From: Flavobacterium panici
Lineage (GTDB): Bacteria; Bacteroidota; Bacteroidia; Flavobacteriales; Flavobacteriaceae
Length of the DNA stretch: 64,000 nucleotides
Assembly (NCBI RefSeq): GCF_903819335.1
Contig: NZ_CAIJDE010000017.1
Coordinates: forward strand, 1 to 64,000
Direction of reading: 5' to 3'
A program made the translations under genes and the position numbers. A model generated the notes under the pieces. The model saw nothing but the letters and a program-made list of their open reading frames with translations, made no database searches and had not been told where the DNA came from. This document shows positions 1 through 7,447 of the stretch, piece by piece (positions within the stretch are counted from its first letter, which is position 1; each line of letters starts with the position of its first letter).

Positions 1-787
1 GTATAAGAATAGCAATTCTAGTATTAATAGGATAATAAAATTCAAATTCTATAACCTTTCCACTCTCATCTTTATCATTAAACTTTAAGTTCATTAGTGG
101 TTGATCAGAAGTTATAAAATTAAGATCTGTTTTGTTTTCATAAAAAACATATCTCACATCTTTATTGTCTGCAAGAGAAACCGCGAGTGAATTTGCAAAA
201 ACTAAAGAAATTATGTTTATAAATTTGGGGATTATTAATTCATTTTTTTCACACATTAACTCCAATTTTTTCTTCATTTTTTTTGTTCTTAAAAATTGAG
301 AACATAAAAAAATCATTAAAAAAAACAGGTTATCTTCATCATCAAACATCCTAATCTCTTCAAACTTTTTAATTTTAATTATTCTACTACCATAGTTTTC
401 AATTATAGTATGAAATTCTTCAAATAGATTTGACTTAATTAATTTTGTTATTTTATCAAGTTTTTCTTGCTTAGTTTCTGAATCAATTACAAATGCATTC
501 TCTTTTTTAAACCTAAGAATTTTAGAGTAAATAATAAAGGATTCATATAATTCTAAATTAAGTTCAACTACAGTTTCATTGCTACAAGATTTTACTACTT
601 CCTTTAAATTTATTTCTTCTTCAAGAGTAAATTCATCAAGGGCATAAAAATATTTTTCCATTGCAACTCCCATTAAATTAGAAGTAAATATTTTATTTTG
701 ATTTTTTGAATATGTAAAAACATATTCACCTGAACTCCAAGAACGTAAATAATCACGCCAAACGTAATGATGTTTTTTTTTCTCCAT
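1..787 (-). CDS. DUF4238-like protein, C-terminus cut by window edge
   Basis: A minus-strand frame opens with ATG at 787 and stays open to base 1, giving 262 residues without the C-terminus. It starts MEKKKHHYVWRDYLRSW and has FITSDQPL near residue 224. This pairing of an N-terminal (H)HYVxRxYL motif with a late ITSDxP motif is typical of DUF4238 (PF14022), whose biochemical function I do not know. No signal peptide or membrane segment is visible. The region is very AT-rich and Lys-rich, more so than the core genes downstream, which fits an accessory gene. It is followed by a repeat-filled spacer, so it is probably not co-transcribed with anything in this window. The family call rests on motifs only. 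Confidence 0.72.
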   Translation of the reverse strand, partial: MEKKKHHYVWRDYLRSWSSGEYVFTYSKNQNKIFTSNLMGVAMEKYFYALDEFTLEEEINLKEVVKSCSNETVVELNLELYESFIIYSKILRFKKENAFVIDSETKQEKLDKITKLIKSNLFEEFHTIIENYGSRIIKIKKFEEIRMFDDEDNLFFLMIFLCSQFLRTKKMKKKLELMCEKNELIIPKFINIISLVFANSLAVSLADNKDVRYVFYENKTDLNFITSDQPLMNLKFNDKDESGKVIEFEFYYPINTRIAILI

Positions 788-878
788 TATATTGTTTGCA
801 TTATATAACATTAAGATGTTTACTTTTATCAAAGATATTTATTATTTCATAAATTTCATTTCTCAAAAACTGTGCTTG

Positions 879-962
879 CGTGAGGGATAGAGGCGGTATC
901 CTTTTATGCAGCGGAGCGGAATAAAAGATATAGCCGAAAGCCCGACCCGGAGGGGCACGCCC
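879..962. repeat. GC-rich interspersed element with internal hairpin
   Basis: An 84-base island of much higher GC than its surroundings. It runs from CGTGAGGGATAGAGGCGG through a weak TCCTTTTAT/ATAAAAGAT stem to GACCCGGAGGGGCACGCC. From memory, very similar blocks recur in intergenic regions of Flavobacterium genomes; only one copy lies in this window. It could be a mobile palindromic repeat or a structured RNA. A short frame on the minus strand across it has no protein-like features. Confidence 0.5.
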
Positions 963-990
963 ATATTAAGATTCTGAGATTTCTCAATAT

Positions 991-1090
991 TGTCATTTCG
1001 ACGGAGGAGAAATCGCACTCGGGAATCTATAAAGAGAATCGCCAATCTTTGTCGAGTTTCTAGTGCGATTTCTCGTTCCTCGAAATGACA
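991..1090. repeat. Large imperfect inverted repeat (29-bp arms)
   Basis: The left arm at 991-1019 starts TGTCATTTCGACGGAGGAG. The right arm at 1062-1090 is its reverse complement at 26 of 29 positions, with a 42-base loop. It resembles the interspersed TGTCATTTCGA-type palindromes of Bacteroidota genomes. It does not fit a terminator because no T-tract follows. Confidence 0.75.
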
Positions 1091-1230
1091 AGACTTTGCG
1101 TTTATCAATCTTTGTCGAGTTACTTGTAGAGATTTTTCGTTCCCCGAAATGACAAGACTTTGTGTTTATCAATCTTTGTCGAGCTACTTGCGGAGATCTC
1201 TCCTTCGTCGAGATGACAAGATTGTGTAAA
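1043..1230. repeat. Three degenerate tandem copies of a 63-64 bp unit
   Basis: Units start at 1043, 1106 and 1170, each with CAATCTTTGTCGAG followed by a GAGATTTTTCG- or GATTTCTCG-like stretch and GAAATGACAAGA. The third copy is the most diverged. The first unit overlaps the right arm of the 991-1090 inverted repeat, so the array looks like serial duplication of half of that palindrome. The next bases (1230-1360) hold other common repeat fragments, including CCTTCGACTTCGCTCAGG and several TTTGCG blocks. No gene is visible in 788-1457. Confidence 0.7.
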
Positions 1231-1421
1231 ACTTTGCGCTAATCCTTCGACTTCGCTCAGGAAGACAAAAAAGTCATAAATTTTGCGCCTTTGCGACTTT
1301 CGAGATTATTTCATTACAGTTTGAAGAAAAAACTTTGTGCCTTAGCGCCTTCGTGGCAAACCCAAAAAACAAATAAGAAAACTTTAATAAACCAATTATA
1401 CGCCACTTATTCAAAAATCAC

Positions 1422-1429
1422 TAATTTTG
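1422..1429 (+). promoter_or_regulatory. Putative -7 element of pepP
   Basis: TAATTTTG matches the Bacteroidota -7 consensus TAnnTTTG and lies 28 bases before the pepP ATG. No clear TTTG is found 18-20 bases upstream. Confidence 0.45.
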
Positions 1430-1457
1430 AAATTCGAAGTTCAAAAACTAAGTTATT

Positions 1458-2750
1458 ATGAAATATCATCAAATAAACAGCGCTCTTTTTGTAAAAAACC
1501 GCAAAAAATTCACGGCAGAAATGAAACCTAATTCGGTTGCCGTTTTCAACTCAAATGACATTTACCCAATTAGTGCCGACAGTACTTTGCCGTTTGCGCA
1601 GCACAGAGATATTTTTTATCTAAGTGGTGTAGATCAGGAAGAAAGTGTTTTGCTTTTGTTTCCGGATGCACCTTATGAAAACCAAAGAGAAATTCTTTTT
1701 TTAAGAGAAACTAATGATCATATAGCAGTTTGGGAAGGTGAAAAACTGACTAAAGAACGTGCTTTTCAGGTTTCGGGAATTAGAACGGTTTATTGGTTAC
1801 AGGATTTTCATAAAGTTTTGAACGAAATGATGACGTATGCTGATACGATGTACATCAATACAAATGAACATTATCGCGCAACTGTTGAAGTAGAAACTCG
1901 CGAAGCGCGTTTTGTAAAATGGTGGAAAGAACGTTACCCTGCACATAATGTGGCGAAAAGTAACCCAATTTTACAGCGTATTCGTTCTGTAAAAGAAAGC
2001 GAAGAAATTGATTTGATTCAGCAGGCTTGTGATATTACGGAGAAAGGTTTCCGCAGATTACTTTCGTTTGTGAAACCAAATGTTACAGAATATGAAATCG
2101 AAGCTGAACTAGCTCATGAATTTATCCGTAACCGCTCTAAAGGTTTTGCTTATACGCCAATTATTGCTTCTGGAAACAATGCCAATGTTTTACATTATAT
2201 CGAAAACAATCAGCAATGTAAAGCCGGAGATTTAATTTTATTAGATGTTGCGGCAGAATATGCAAATTATTCTAGCGATATGACAAGAACGATTCCGGTT
2301 TCGGGACGTTTTACTGATCGTCAAAAAGCGGTTTACAATGCTGTTTTAAGAGTTAAAAATGAAGCTACAAAAATGCTTACGCCAGGAACGCTTTGGAAAC
2401 AATATCATGTTGAAGTGGGTAAAATTATGACTTCGGAATTAATTGGTTTAGGTTTAATTTCTAAAGCCGATGTTCAAAACGAAAATCCAGAATGGCCGGC
2501 TTACAAAAAATATTTCATGCACGGAACTTCTCATCATTTAGGACTTGACACGCATGATTATGGTTTGCTTCACGAACCAATGAAAGCGAATATGGTTTTT
2601 ACGGTTGAACCTGGAATTTATATTCCGGATGAGAAATTCGGAATTCGTCTTGAAGATAATGTTGTGGTTCAGGAAAAAGGAGAACCTTTTAACTTAATGC
2701 GTAATATTCCTGTTGAAGTTGATGAAATTGAAACGTTGATGAATTCTTAA
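1458..2750 (+). CDS. pepP: Xaa-Pro aminopeptidase (aminopeptidase P), M24B
   Basis: Cytoplasmic dimetal exopeptidase that removes N-terminal residues preceding proline. Residues 1-130 form the AMP_N-type domain and about 175-425 the pita-bread catalytic domain. The expected metal ligands are visible as D263, D274, H355, E384 and E399, in the motifs LLDVAAEY, SSDMTRT, MHGTSHHLG, VEPGIY and RLEDNV; the first four align with E. coli PepP within about three residues. The length of 430 residues is normal for the family. The ATG lies 28 bases after a TAnnTTTG element. The next gene starts 6 bases after the stop, so the two are probably co-transcribed. The family is certain; substrate preference is inferred. 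Confidence 0.95.
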   Translation: MKYHQINSALFVKNRKKFTAEMKPNSVAVFNSNDIYPISADSTLPFAQHRDIFYLSGVDQEESVLLLFPDAPYENQREILFLRETNDHIAVWEGEKLTKERAFQVSGIRTVYWLQDFHKVLNEMMTYADTMYINTNEHYRATVEVETREARFVKWWKERYPAHNVAKSNPILQRIRSVKESEEIDLIQQACDITEKGFRRLLSFVKPNVTEYEIEAELAHEFIRNRSKGFAYTPIIASGNNANVLHYIENNQQCKAGDLILLDVAAEYANYSSDMTRTIPVSGRFTDRQKAVYNAVLRVKNEATKMLTPGTLWKQYHVEVGKIMTSELIGLGLISKADVQNENPEWPAYKKYFMHGTSHHLGLDTHDYGLLHEPMKANMVFTVEPGIYIPDEKFGIRLEDNVVVQEKGEPFNLMRNIPVEVDEIETLMNS

Positions 2751-2756
2751 TTCACG

Positions 2757-3656
2757 ATGAAAAAGATTTTTCTAGTTGGATTTTTATTGTTTTTGGGAAA
2801 CATTTTTGCCCAGACAGAAGGCTATGCAGTTAACGCTGACGGAAGTAAAACCTATTACAAAACTTTTGGAAAAGGCGAACCGCTTTTAATTATAAACGGC
2901 GGTCCGGGAATGAACAGCAATGGTTTTGAAGATATGGCGAAAACGCTGGGCGAAAGTCAGCAAACGATTATTTACGATCAAAGAGGAACCGGAAAATCGA
3001 AACTTTCAAAATTAGATGCTAAGACCATTTCGATGAAAATAATGGCCGATGATATTGAATCGTTACGAAAACATCTTAAAATTAAAAAATGGAATATTCT
3101 GGGGCATTCTTTTGGCGGGATGTTAGGTTCGTATTATGCAACGGTTTACCCAAATAGTATCGATAAATTGATTTTATCATCATCTGGAGGCGTAGATTTG
3201 ACTTTATTAAAAAGTCCGAATTTGGTTGAAGCTGGTTTAAGCAAAGCTGAAAAAGATTCGTTGGATTACTGGAATGATAAAATCGAAAAAGGCGACACGT
3301 CTCACAAAGCAAGACTAGGGCGCGGAAGAGCAATGGCTCCGGCTTATGTTTATGATCGGAAATTTGTTCCAATAATTGCCGAAAGGTTAACGCAGGGAAA
3401 TTCGACAATAAATGGTTTGTTATGGTCTGATATGCAGAAAATGAATTTTGACTGCAAAGACAAGCTAAAAAACTTCAAAAATCCGGTTTTAATTATTCAG
3501 GGAAAAGAAGATATTATCAGTAATGAAATTGGAGAATTGGCACATCAAACTTTTCCAAATTCTAAACTGATTTTATTAGAAAATTCTAAACATTACGGAT
3601 GGCTTGATGCGAGAGAAAAATACTTCTCGGATATTAATTCATTTTTAAAATCATAA
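2757..3656 (+). CDS. Exported alpha/beta hydrolase, proline iminopeptidase-like (S33)
   Basis: Residues 1-19 (MKKIFLVGFLLFLGNIFAQ) are a signal peptide, so the enzyme acts in the periplasm or outside. It has NGGPG at 47-51, the S33 variant of the HGGPG oxyanion motif, then DQRGTGKS from D74. The nucleophile S118 is in GHSFGG, the acid is probably D252, and H279 completes the triad. Proline iminopeptidases share the GGPG/DQRG signature, and the gene sits 6 bases after pepP, so a joint role in degrading proline-rich peptides is plausible. The substrate is not shown by the sequence. The gene ends at a strong bidirectional terminator. Confidence 0.88.
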   Translation: MKKIFLVGFLLFLGNIFAQTEGYAVNADGSKTYYKTFGKGEPLLIINGGPGMNSNGFEDMAKTLGESQQTIIYDQRGTGKSKLSKLDAKTISMKIMADDIESLRKHLKIKKWNILGHSFGGMLGSYYATVYPNSIDKLILSSSGGVDLTLLKSPNLVEAGLSKAEKDSLDYWNDKIEKGDTSHKARLGRGRAMAPAYVYDRKFVPIIAERLTQGNSTINGLLWSDMQKMNFDCKDKLKNFKNPVLIIQGKEDIISNEIGELAHQTFPNSKLILLENSKHYGWLDAREKYFSDINSFLKS

Positions 3657-3661
3657 AAATC

Positions 3662-3692
3662 AAAAAGCCCTTAATGTTATTAAGGGCTTTTT
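3662..3692. terminator. Bidirectional intrinsic terminator
   Basis: A perfect 14-bp stem, AAAAAGCCCTTAAT (3662-3675) with ATTAAGGGCTTTTT (3679-3692), and a 3-base loop lies between the convergent hydrolase and ferritin genes. T-tracts exist in both directions. Confidence 0.93.
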
Positions 3693-3709
3693 GATTTTAT
3701 AAACGTTTA

Positions 3710-4228
3710 TTATCCGATTTTTGAAATCTGAAGATCTAATTGAAATTTACCGTCAGCTTCGTTTCCGTTGATTAATTCAAAAAGCTCTAAAGCTCTTCTT
3801 GCATTTTTCTCTTCTTCTCTTTGCTCAGCCACATACCACATCATAAAATCTTCTGTAGCATAATCATTTTCGGCTCTACATTTTGCAATTACTCTATTGA
3901 TTGCCTGAGTAACTGCAATTTCGTTTTGCAAAGCAATTTCAAACACTTCTCTAAAAGAAGCAAATTCTTGCTGTACTTCTGGAACAGATGGCGTAACTGC
4001 AATCCCTCCCATGTCTGTAATGAATTTAAAAATTTTTAGAAAATGTTCTCTCTCTTCTTCAGCCTGCTTATACAAATACGATGCTGTATGTGCATAACCG
4101 TTTCTATCCAGCCATGCAGCCATAGCTAAATATTTATTAGAAGCGTCGCTTTCAATTTTTGCCTGTAAGTTCAATATATTTTCTATTCCTTCAACTAATG
4201 AAGTACTGGTTCTTAGTAAATCTTTCAT
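3710..4228 (-). CDS. ftnA: Non-haem bacterial ferritin
   Basis: Iron-storage protein forming a 24-subunit shell that oxidises Fe(II) and stores it as ferric mineral in the cytoplasm. The 172-residue sequence has the four-helix ferritin pattern. The ferroxidase ligands E26, E59, H62, E103 and Q136 sit exactly nine residues later than those of E. coli FtnA (E17, E50, H53, E94, Q127). This supports a true ferritin rather than bacterioferritin, for which no haem-binding Met is obvious. It is monocistronic, and no Fur-like box was recognised upstream. The N-terminus is about nine residues longer than in E. coli. Confidence 0.95.
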   Translation of the reverse strand: MKDLLRTSTSLVEGIENILNLQAKIESDASNKYLAMAAWLDRNGYAHTASYLYKQAEEEREHFLKIFKFITDMGGIAVTPSVPEVQQEFASFREVFEIALQNEIAVTQAINRVIAKCRAENDYATEDFMMWYVAEQREEEKNARRALELFELINGNEADGKFQLDLQISKIG

Positions 4229-4318
4229 AACCTTTAATTTTTTATATATGTAAAATTACAAAAATTAAAGAAGACAGCTCTAAACGCCTGAAAATTTGGA
4301 TTTAATCTAAGTAAGAAT

Positions 4319-4675
4319 CTAAATAAGCTCGACGTTGACCGTATTACAAAGCAAAGAATGTAAGTTGAGGGTAAATTTTGTTCCGTTTAATAAATCTCTT
4401 AACTGCACTATTTCACAGATAGTAAGATTTCTGGAAAAATTTCTTTTGGTAGTTTCAATCAGCTGTGCGTCTGACTGATCAGATAAGTCATAAAGCATAT
4501 TAAGAATGTCAACGCTATTAACCTTTCTTTGAAAAATCAAAAAATCATGAATTTTATAACTTGACACTGTATCAACAAAATTTATGATTACACTATTCGT
4601 CAAATCACATTGATAACTGTATCCTTTTTCGGTTTCAAATAATATTTTGGTGGTCAAATCACTAACTAATGCCAT
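4319..4675 (-). CDS. Conserved-looking hypothetical protein, 118 aa
   Basis: I do not recognise this protein. The start is taken at ATG 4675 (MALVSDLTTKIL), because the upstream extension to 4729 is an implausible aromatic-rich stretch. The chain is a mixed alpha/beta soluble protein without signal peptide or membrane segment. The C-terminal part has a regular pattern (LTICEIVQLRDLLNGTKF) suggestive of a small domain. It is transcribed in the same direction as ferritin, 90 bases upstream of it, with no clear terminator between. The 260 bases upstream of it hold nothing convincing. Confidence 0.6.
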   Translation of the reverse strand: MALVSDLTTKILFETEKGYSYQCDLTNSVIINFVDTVSSYKIHDFLIFQRKVNSVDILNMLYDLSDQSDAQLIETTKRNFSRNLTICEIVQLRDLLNGTKFTLNLHSLLCNTVNVELI

Positions 4676-4986
4676 TCTGATAAAATATAATAACGGTGCA
4701 AAAATATAGAATTTAAAGTAATTAAACACATAATTAAGACTAATTTAAAATAACAAAATTACTTAATGTTCTTAAAAACAGCTCAAATACACTCAAAGAC
4801 CGTAGTATTCTACAGTATTATTATTATTTAATTTTAAAAATAAAAAATTTAGAAATTATGCAGGCAGATGAAATAGGTTATCAAATTTTAGAGAAGAAAT
4901 ATCGCTCTGTTATAAATAAATCTATAATTATTCTAAAGATTTCCCAATTAAATCAAGACATCACAATATTTTACTTCAGCTTTCTT

Positions 4987-4994
4987 AACTTTGC
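4987..4994 (+). promoter_or_regulatory. -7 promoter element that decides the next start codon
   Basis: TAACTTTG matches TAnnTTTG exactly. Its last four bases contain the TTG at 4991 that would otherwise be the longest start of the following frame. Transcription should begin about 7 bases after the element, so that TTG would lie upstream of the mRNA. Confidence 0.6.
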
Positions 4995-5017
4995 GTATCA
5001 CAACAAAAAATATCGTT

Positions 5018-5794
5018 TTGAAAAACATTTTATATAAAAACACCAAAATATCTTTTACTGACTCTGGAGAAGGAAACGCAATTGTACTGCTTCATGGCTT
5101 TTTGGAAAACAAAAAAATGTGGGCAGAATATGTTGAATTATTTTCAGAAAAATATCGTGTCATTACAATCGATTTATTAGGTCACGGAGAATCTGATTCT
5201 TTAGGTTACGTTCATGAAATGGAAGACAATGCAGATGTTGTTTACGAAGTTTTACAATCTTTAAAAATTGAAAAAGCAACTATTTTAGGTCATTCTATGG
5301 GCGGCTATGTTGCTTTGGCTTTCGCCGAATTATTCCCGGAAAACATTAAAAAATTAGTTTTACTAAATTCGACTTCTAAAGAAGATAGTGCCGAAAAAAA
5401 ATTAAACAGAACGCGCGCTATTAAAGCAGTAAAACAAAACTATGTAAACTTTGTAAGTTTAGCAATTGCGAATTTATTCAGCGAAAATAACAGAACTCGT
5501 TTAGCAGACGAAATTGAAAAAGTTAGAGAACAAGCTCTTAAAACACCTTTGCAGGGAATTGTGGCTTCGCTTGAAGGCATGAAAATACGAAAAGACCGCG
5601 AATGGCTTTTACACGAAAACAGATTTCCGGTTTTATTGATTTTAGGTAAAAAAGATCCTGTTTTAAACTACGAGGAAAGTCTTGCTCAAATTGAAGACAC
5701 AACTGTAGAATTGGTTTCTTTTGAAGATGGCCATATGAGCCACATCGAAAATAAAGAAGAACTAAAACCAATCTTGTTAGATTTCTTCAACTAA
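5018..5794 (+). CDS. Alpha/beta hydrolase (MenH/BioH-like fold)
   Basis: Cytoplasmic serine hydrolase of 258 residues. The start is placed at TTG 5018 (MKNILYKNTKISF), because the upstream TTG at 4991 falls inside a -7 promoter element. It has the HGF oxyanion segment near residues 26-28 and the nucleophile S93 in GHSMGGYVA. A C-terminal GHMSHIEN supplies the catalytic histidine. There is no signal peptide. It resembles the small-lid hydrolases often labelled MenH-like, but no menaquinone genes are nearby, so the substrate is unknown. The gene stands alone and ends at a strong terminator. Confidence 0.85.
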   Translation: MKNILYKNTKISFTDSGEGNAIVLLHGFLENKKMWAEYVELFSEKYRVITIDLLGHGESDSLGYVHEMEDNADVVYEVLQSLKIEKATILGHSMGGYVALAFAELFPENIKKLVLLNSTSKEDSAEKKLNRTRAIKAVKQNYVNFVSLAIANLFSENNRTRLADEIEKVREQALKTPLQGIVASLEGMKIRKDREWLLHENRFPVLLILGKKDPVLNYEESLAQIEDTTVELVSFEDGHMSHIENKEELKPILLDFFN

Positions 5795-5814
5795 AATAAT
5801 TGAGATATTAAAAG

Positions 5815-5852
5815 CAAAAAAGGCCATTCGAAATTCGAAATGGCCTTTTTTT
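5815..5852. terminator. Bidirectional intrinsic terminator
   Basis: AAAAAAGGCCATTCGAA pairs with TTCGAAATGGCCTTTTTT (one bulge) between the convergent hydrolase and Roadblock-pair genes, with A/T tracts on both sides. Confidence 0.88.
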
Positions 5853-5866
5853 ATTAGAAGCAAAAC

Positions 5867-6241
5867 TTATAGTTTTGAAATGATGTCTTTTTTGAATTTC
5901 CCCAAAGTCGCTCTTGTTAATCCAAGATTCGCTTTTTTTGCATCAACAGCTAAGTAAATAAAATACTGTCCGTCTTCAGAAACGTCTATAATATGTATTT
6001 GATCTGTTAGTGTAATTAAAATATCGTTTATTTTTTGATCTAATCCTAGAGCTTTAATGGCGTTTAATTTTGCTTTTACAACTTCTAGATTATAAGCAGA
6101 GGCTAATTCCGGATCGAAATCTGGATTTATAGAAAGTGAGCAATAAGACATTCCTGTCTCAACCTCAGTTACTGAAACTGCAATAAATCCGCTAACATTC
6201 TCTCTTAAATCATTTTGAAAATTCTGTAAAAAATCTGACAT
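5867..6241 (-). CDS. Second gene of Roadblock/LC7 pair, copy 1
   Basis: A 124-residue cytoplasmic protein with no signal peptide. It is closely related to the product of 17958-18338. The best conserved stretch is FDPELA(S/A)AYNLEVVKAKLNA followed by DILITL and QIHIID. The overall beta-alpha-beta pattern (GFIAVSVTEVETG, then helix, then IIDVSEDGQYFIYL) is compatible with a Roadblock/LC7-like or profilin-like fold, which is inference. It starts 22 bases after the first gene of the pair and ends at a bidirectional terminator, so the two form an operon. No GTPase gene is adjacent. Molecular function is unknown. Confidence 0.72.
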   Translation of the reverse strand: MSDFLQNFQNDLRENVSGFIAVSVTEVETGMSYCSLSINPDFDPELASAYNLEVVKAKLNAIKALGLDQKINDILITLTDQIHIIDVSEDGQYFIYLAVDAKKANLGLTRATLGKFKKDIISKL

Positions 6242-6263
6242 GTTTTATATATATTGGTTTAAA

Positions 6264-6584
6264 TTAATTATTGAAAACGGTATCCATTTTTCTAAGCAGC
6301 AGACCCATTTTACTGATATCTTTAGACAGCAAGGCAACACAATTATCATCCTGATCTTTATTTGCAACCACGATACCGTCATTGTTTTTAATCATAACTT
6401 GTTTTAAGTCACCATTGTTAACATCTTCAGACATTTCTAAACACATTTTTAAAATCATTCCAATCATTGCGGCAACATTTCCGTCATATTCAAGGTTAAC
6501 AGATTCTAATAAAATTCCGTCTATATTAAAGGTAATTCCAGACTCTGCGCCTGTTTCTTCAACCAATGTATTTAAATCAATCAT
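6264..6584 (-). CDS. Roadblock/LC7-domain protein, copy 1
   Basis: A 106-residue protein starting at ATG 6584 (MIDLNTLVEETGAESG). A longer upstream frame to 6671 is rejected because a TAACTTTG promoter element lies at 6608-6615. The pattern of a strand with DGILLESVNL, a central helix AAMIGMILKMCLEM, a strand pair LKQVMIKNNDGIVVANK and a final MGLLLRKMD matches Roadblock/LC7 (MglB-like) domains, which dimerise and act on small GTPases. Its paralogue is at 17568-17924, and each is followed by the same partner gene. No MglA-type GTPase is adjacent, so the partner is unknown. Confidence 0.75.
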   Translation of the reverse strand: MIDLNTLVEETGAESGITFNIDGILLESVNLEYDGNVAAMIGMILKMCLEMSEDVNNGDLKQVMIKNNDGIVVANKDQDDNCVALLSKDISKMGLLLRKMDTVFNN

Positions 6585-6607
6585 AATGTTAAAATGTTTA
6601 AGAATGT

Positions 6608-6615
6608 CAAAGTTA
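6608..6615 (-). promoter_or_regulatory. -7 element of the Roadblock pair, copy 1
   Basis: Read on the minus strand, TAACTTTG matches TAnnTTTG and lies 23 bases before the ATG at 6584. No good -33 TTTG is visible. Confidence 0.5.
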
Positions 6616-6842
6616 TTTTTAATAAATAAAATTGTTTGATGAACACTTGTTAAAAAAAACAGAACACCCAACTATCTGACTCACTTTTATTTATAGTATA
6701 ACTTAACTCTATCTTTAAAAGAAAATCTTCAAAAATATTTAACAGAAAAAAGAGATTTACTCAAAATTGAAACATTTTAGTTCAAAAAATTCAAAACATA
6801 GGTTTGATAAGTACAGATAATCAGTTTAATAGAAGTTTTTCT

Positions 6843-6850
6843 TAAATTTG
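6843..6850 (+). promoter_or_regulatory. -7 element of the 47-residue gene
   Basis: TAAATTTG matches TAnnTTTG and ends 15 bases before the ATG at 6866, giving a very short leader. Confidence 0.55.
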
Positions 6851-6865
6851 CTAAAAATTATTCCA

Positions 6866-7009
6866 ATGAAAACAGTTGACGAATTACGCTTTGATTTAAA
6901 TGTAAAACTGATGAAGTTTAGAAGATTTCGCTTTGAAAACGGACCAGTAAATACTCCAAATTCAAAAGAATCTGAAAAGAAAGGTTTCTTCAAAAAAATA
7001 TTTAGTTAA
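6866..7009 (+). CDS. Small basic protein, 47 aa, own promoter and terminator
   Basis: ATG at 6866 opens a 47-codon frame ending with TAA at 7007-7009. It starts MKTVDELRFDLNVKLMKF and ends KKGFFKKIFS, with an Arg/Lys/Phe-rich helix near residues 8-24. It has no signal peptide. Support for a real gene is the TAAATTTG element just upstream and a 20-bp terminator stem 11 bases downstream. It is divergent from the first Roadblock pair. The 68-residue gene at 17181-17387 holds the same position beside the second pair and also carries a basic helix and a KGIFKSISEFFS motif. Function is unknown; a protein or membrane-surface partner role would be a guess. Confidence 0.68.
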   Translation: MKTVDELRFDLNVKLMKFRRFRFENGPVNTPNSKESEKKGFFKKIFS

Positions 7010-7020
7010 AAACTACTTAC

Positions 7021-7061
7021 AAAAAGCCGCAATTATTATTAAATAATAATTGCGGCTTTTT
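7021..7061 (+). terminator. Strong intrinsic terminator
   Basis: A perfect 20-bp inverted repeat (7021-7040 with 7042-7061) starts AAAAAGCCGC and ends GCGGCTTTTT, directly after the 47-residue gene. Confidence 0.93.
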
Positions 7062-7308
7062 CCTTTATGCTGTGAAGCTTACATTTGTTTGCAAAAAACA
7101 ATCCTTTTTGATCAGGATTACATTTTCAAAATTGTCCTAAACAAGACTTATTCTTTTCTTTTTAATTTTTGGATTCTTAAATTTAATCTTTAAACTTCAA
7201 ACAATTTACTTGAGAAATCCTTTTAAAAAGTAAATTTAAAATGATCTAAAAACTCATTTTAAATTTGAGATAAAGGTTTTTTATTCTGAAATCTTATTTT
7301 CGCTTTTG

Positions 7309-7382
7309 ATTTCAAATTATCCCAACAAACCGGCAAATGTTAAAAACAGGGTAATTTTGTTTAGCGATGGATAATTTGAAAT
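7309..7382. repeat. 14-bp inverted repeat in a gene-free stretch
   Basis: ATTTCAAATTATCC (7309-7322) is repeated as its exact reverse complement at 7369-7382, with a 46-base loop. It lies in the 386-base gap 7062-7447, which otherwise holds only AT-rich sequence with no convincing reading frame. It is downstream of the addB-like stop on the minus strand and could form a 3-prime mRNA structure. Confidence 0.45.
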
Positions 7383-7447
7383 TTTCTGAATGATCAAGTA
7401 ATTGAGAATAAATTAATTTTGACGCTAAAAACGTTGTAAGTAACTAG

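Noticed and set aside
863-1108. 81-residue minus-strand reading frame
   Set aside because: It lies wholly within the GC-rich element and the palindrome; the composition reflects repeat sequence, not protein.
1043-1230. Possible CRISPR array
   Set aside because: The units are 63-64 bases with no separate unique spacers, they diverge along their whole length, and no cas genes are present.
4858-5037. 59-codon plus-strand frame before the hydrolase gene
   Set aside because: It overlaps the promoter and the start of the hydrolase gene in another frame, has no promoter or terminator of its own, and ends in an unstructured AT-rich tail.
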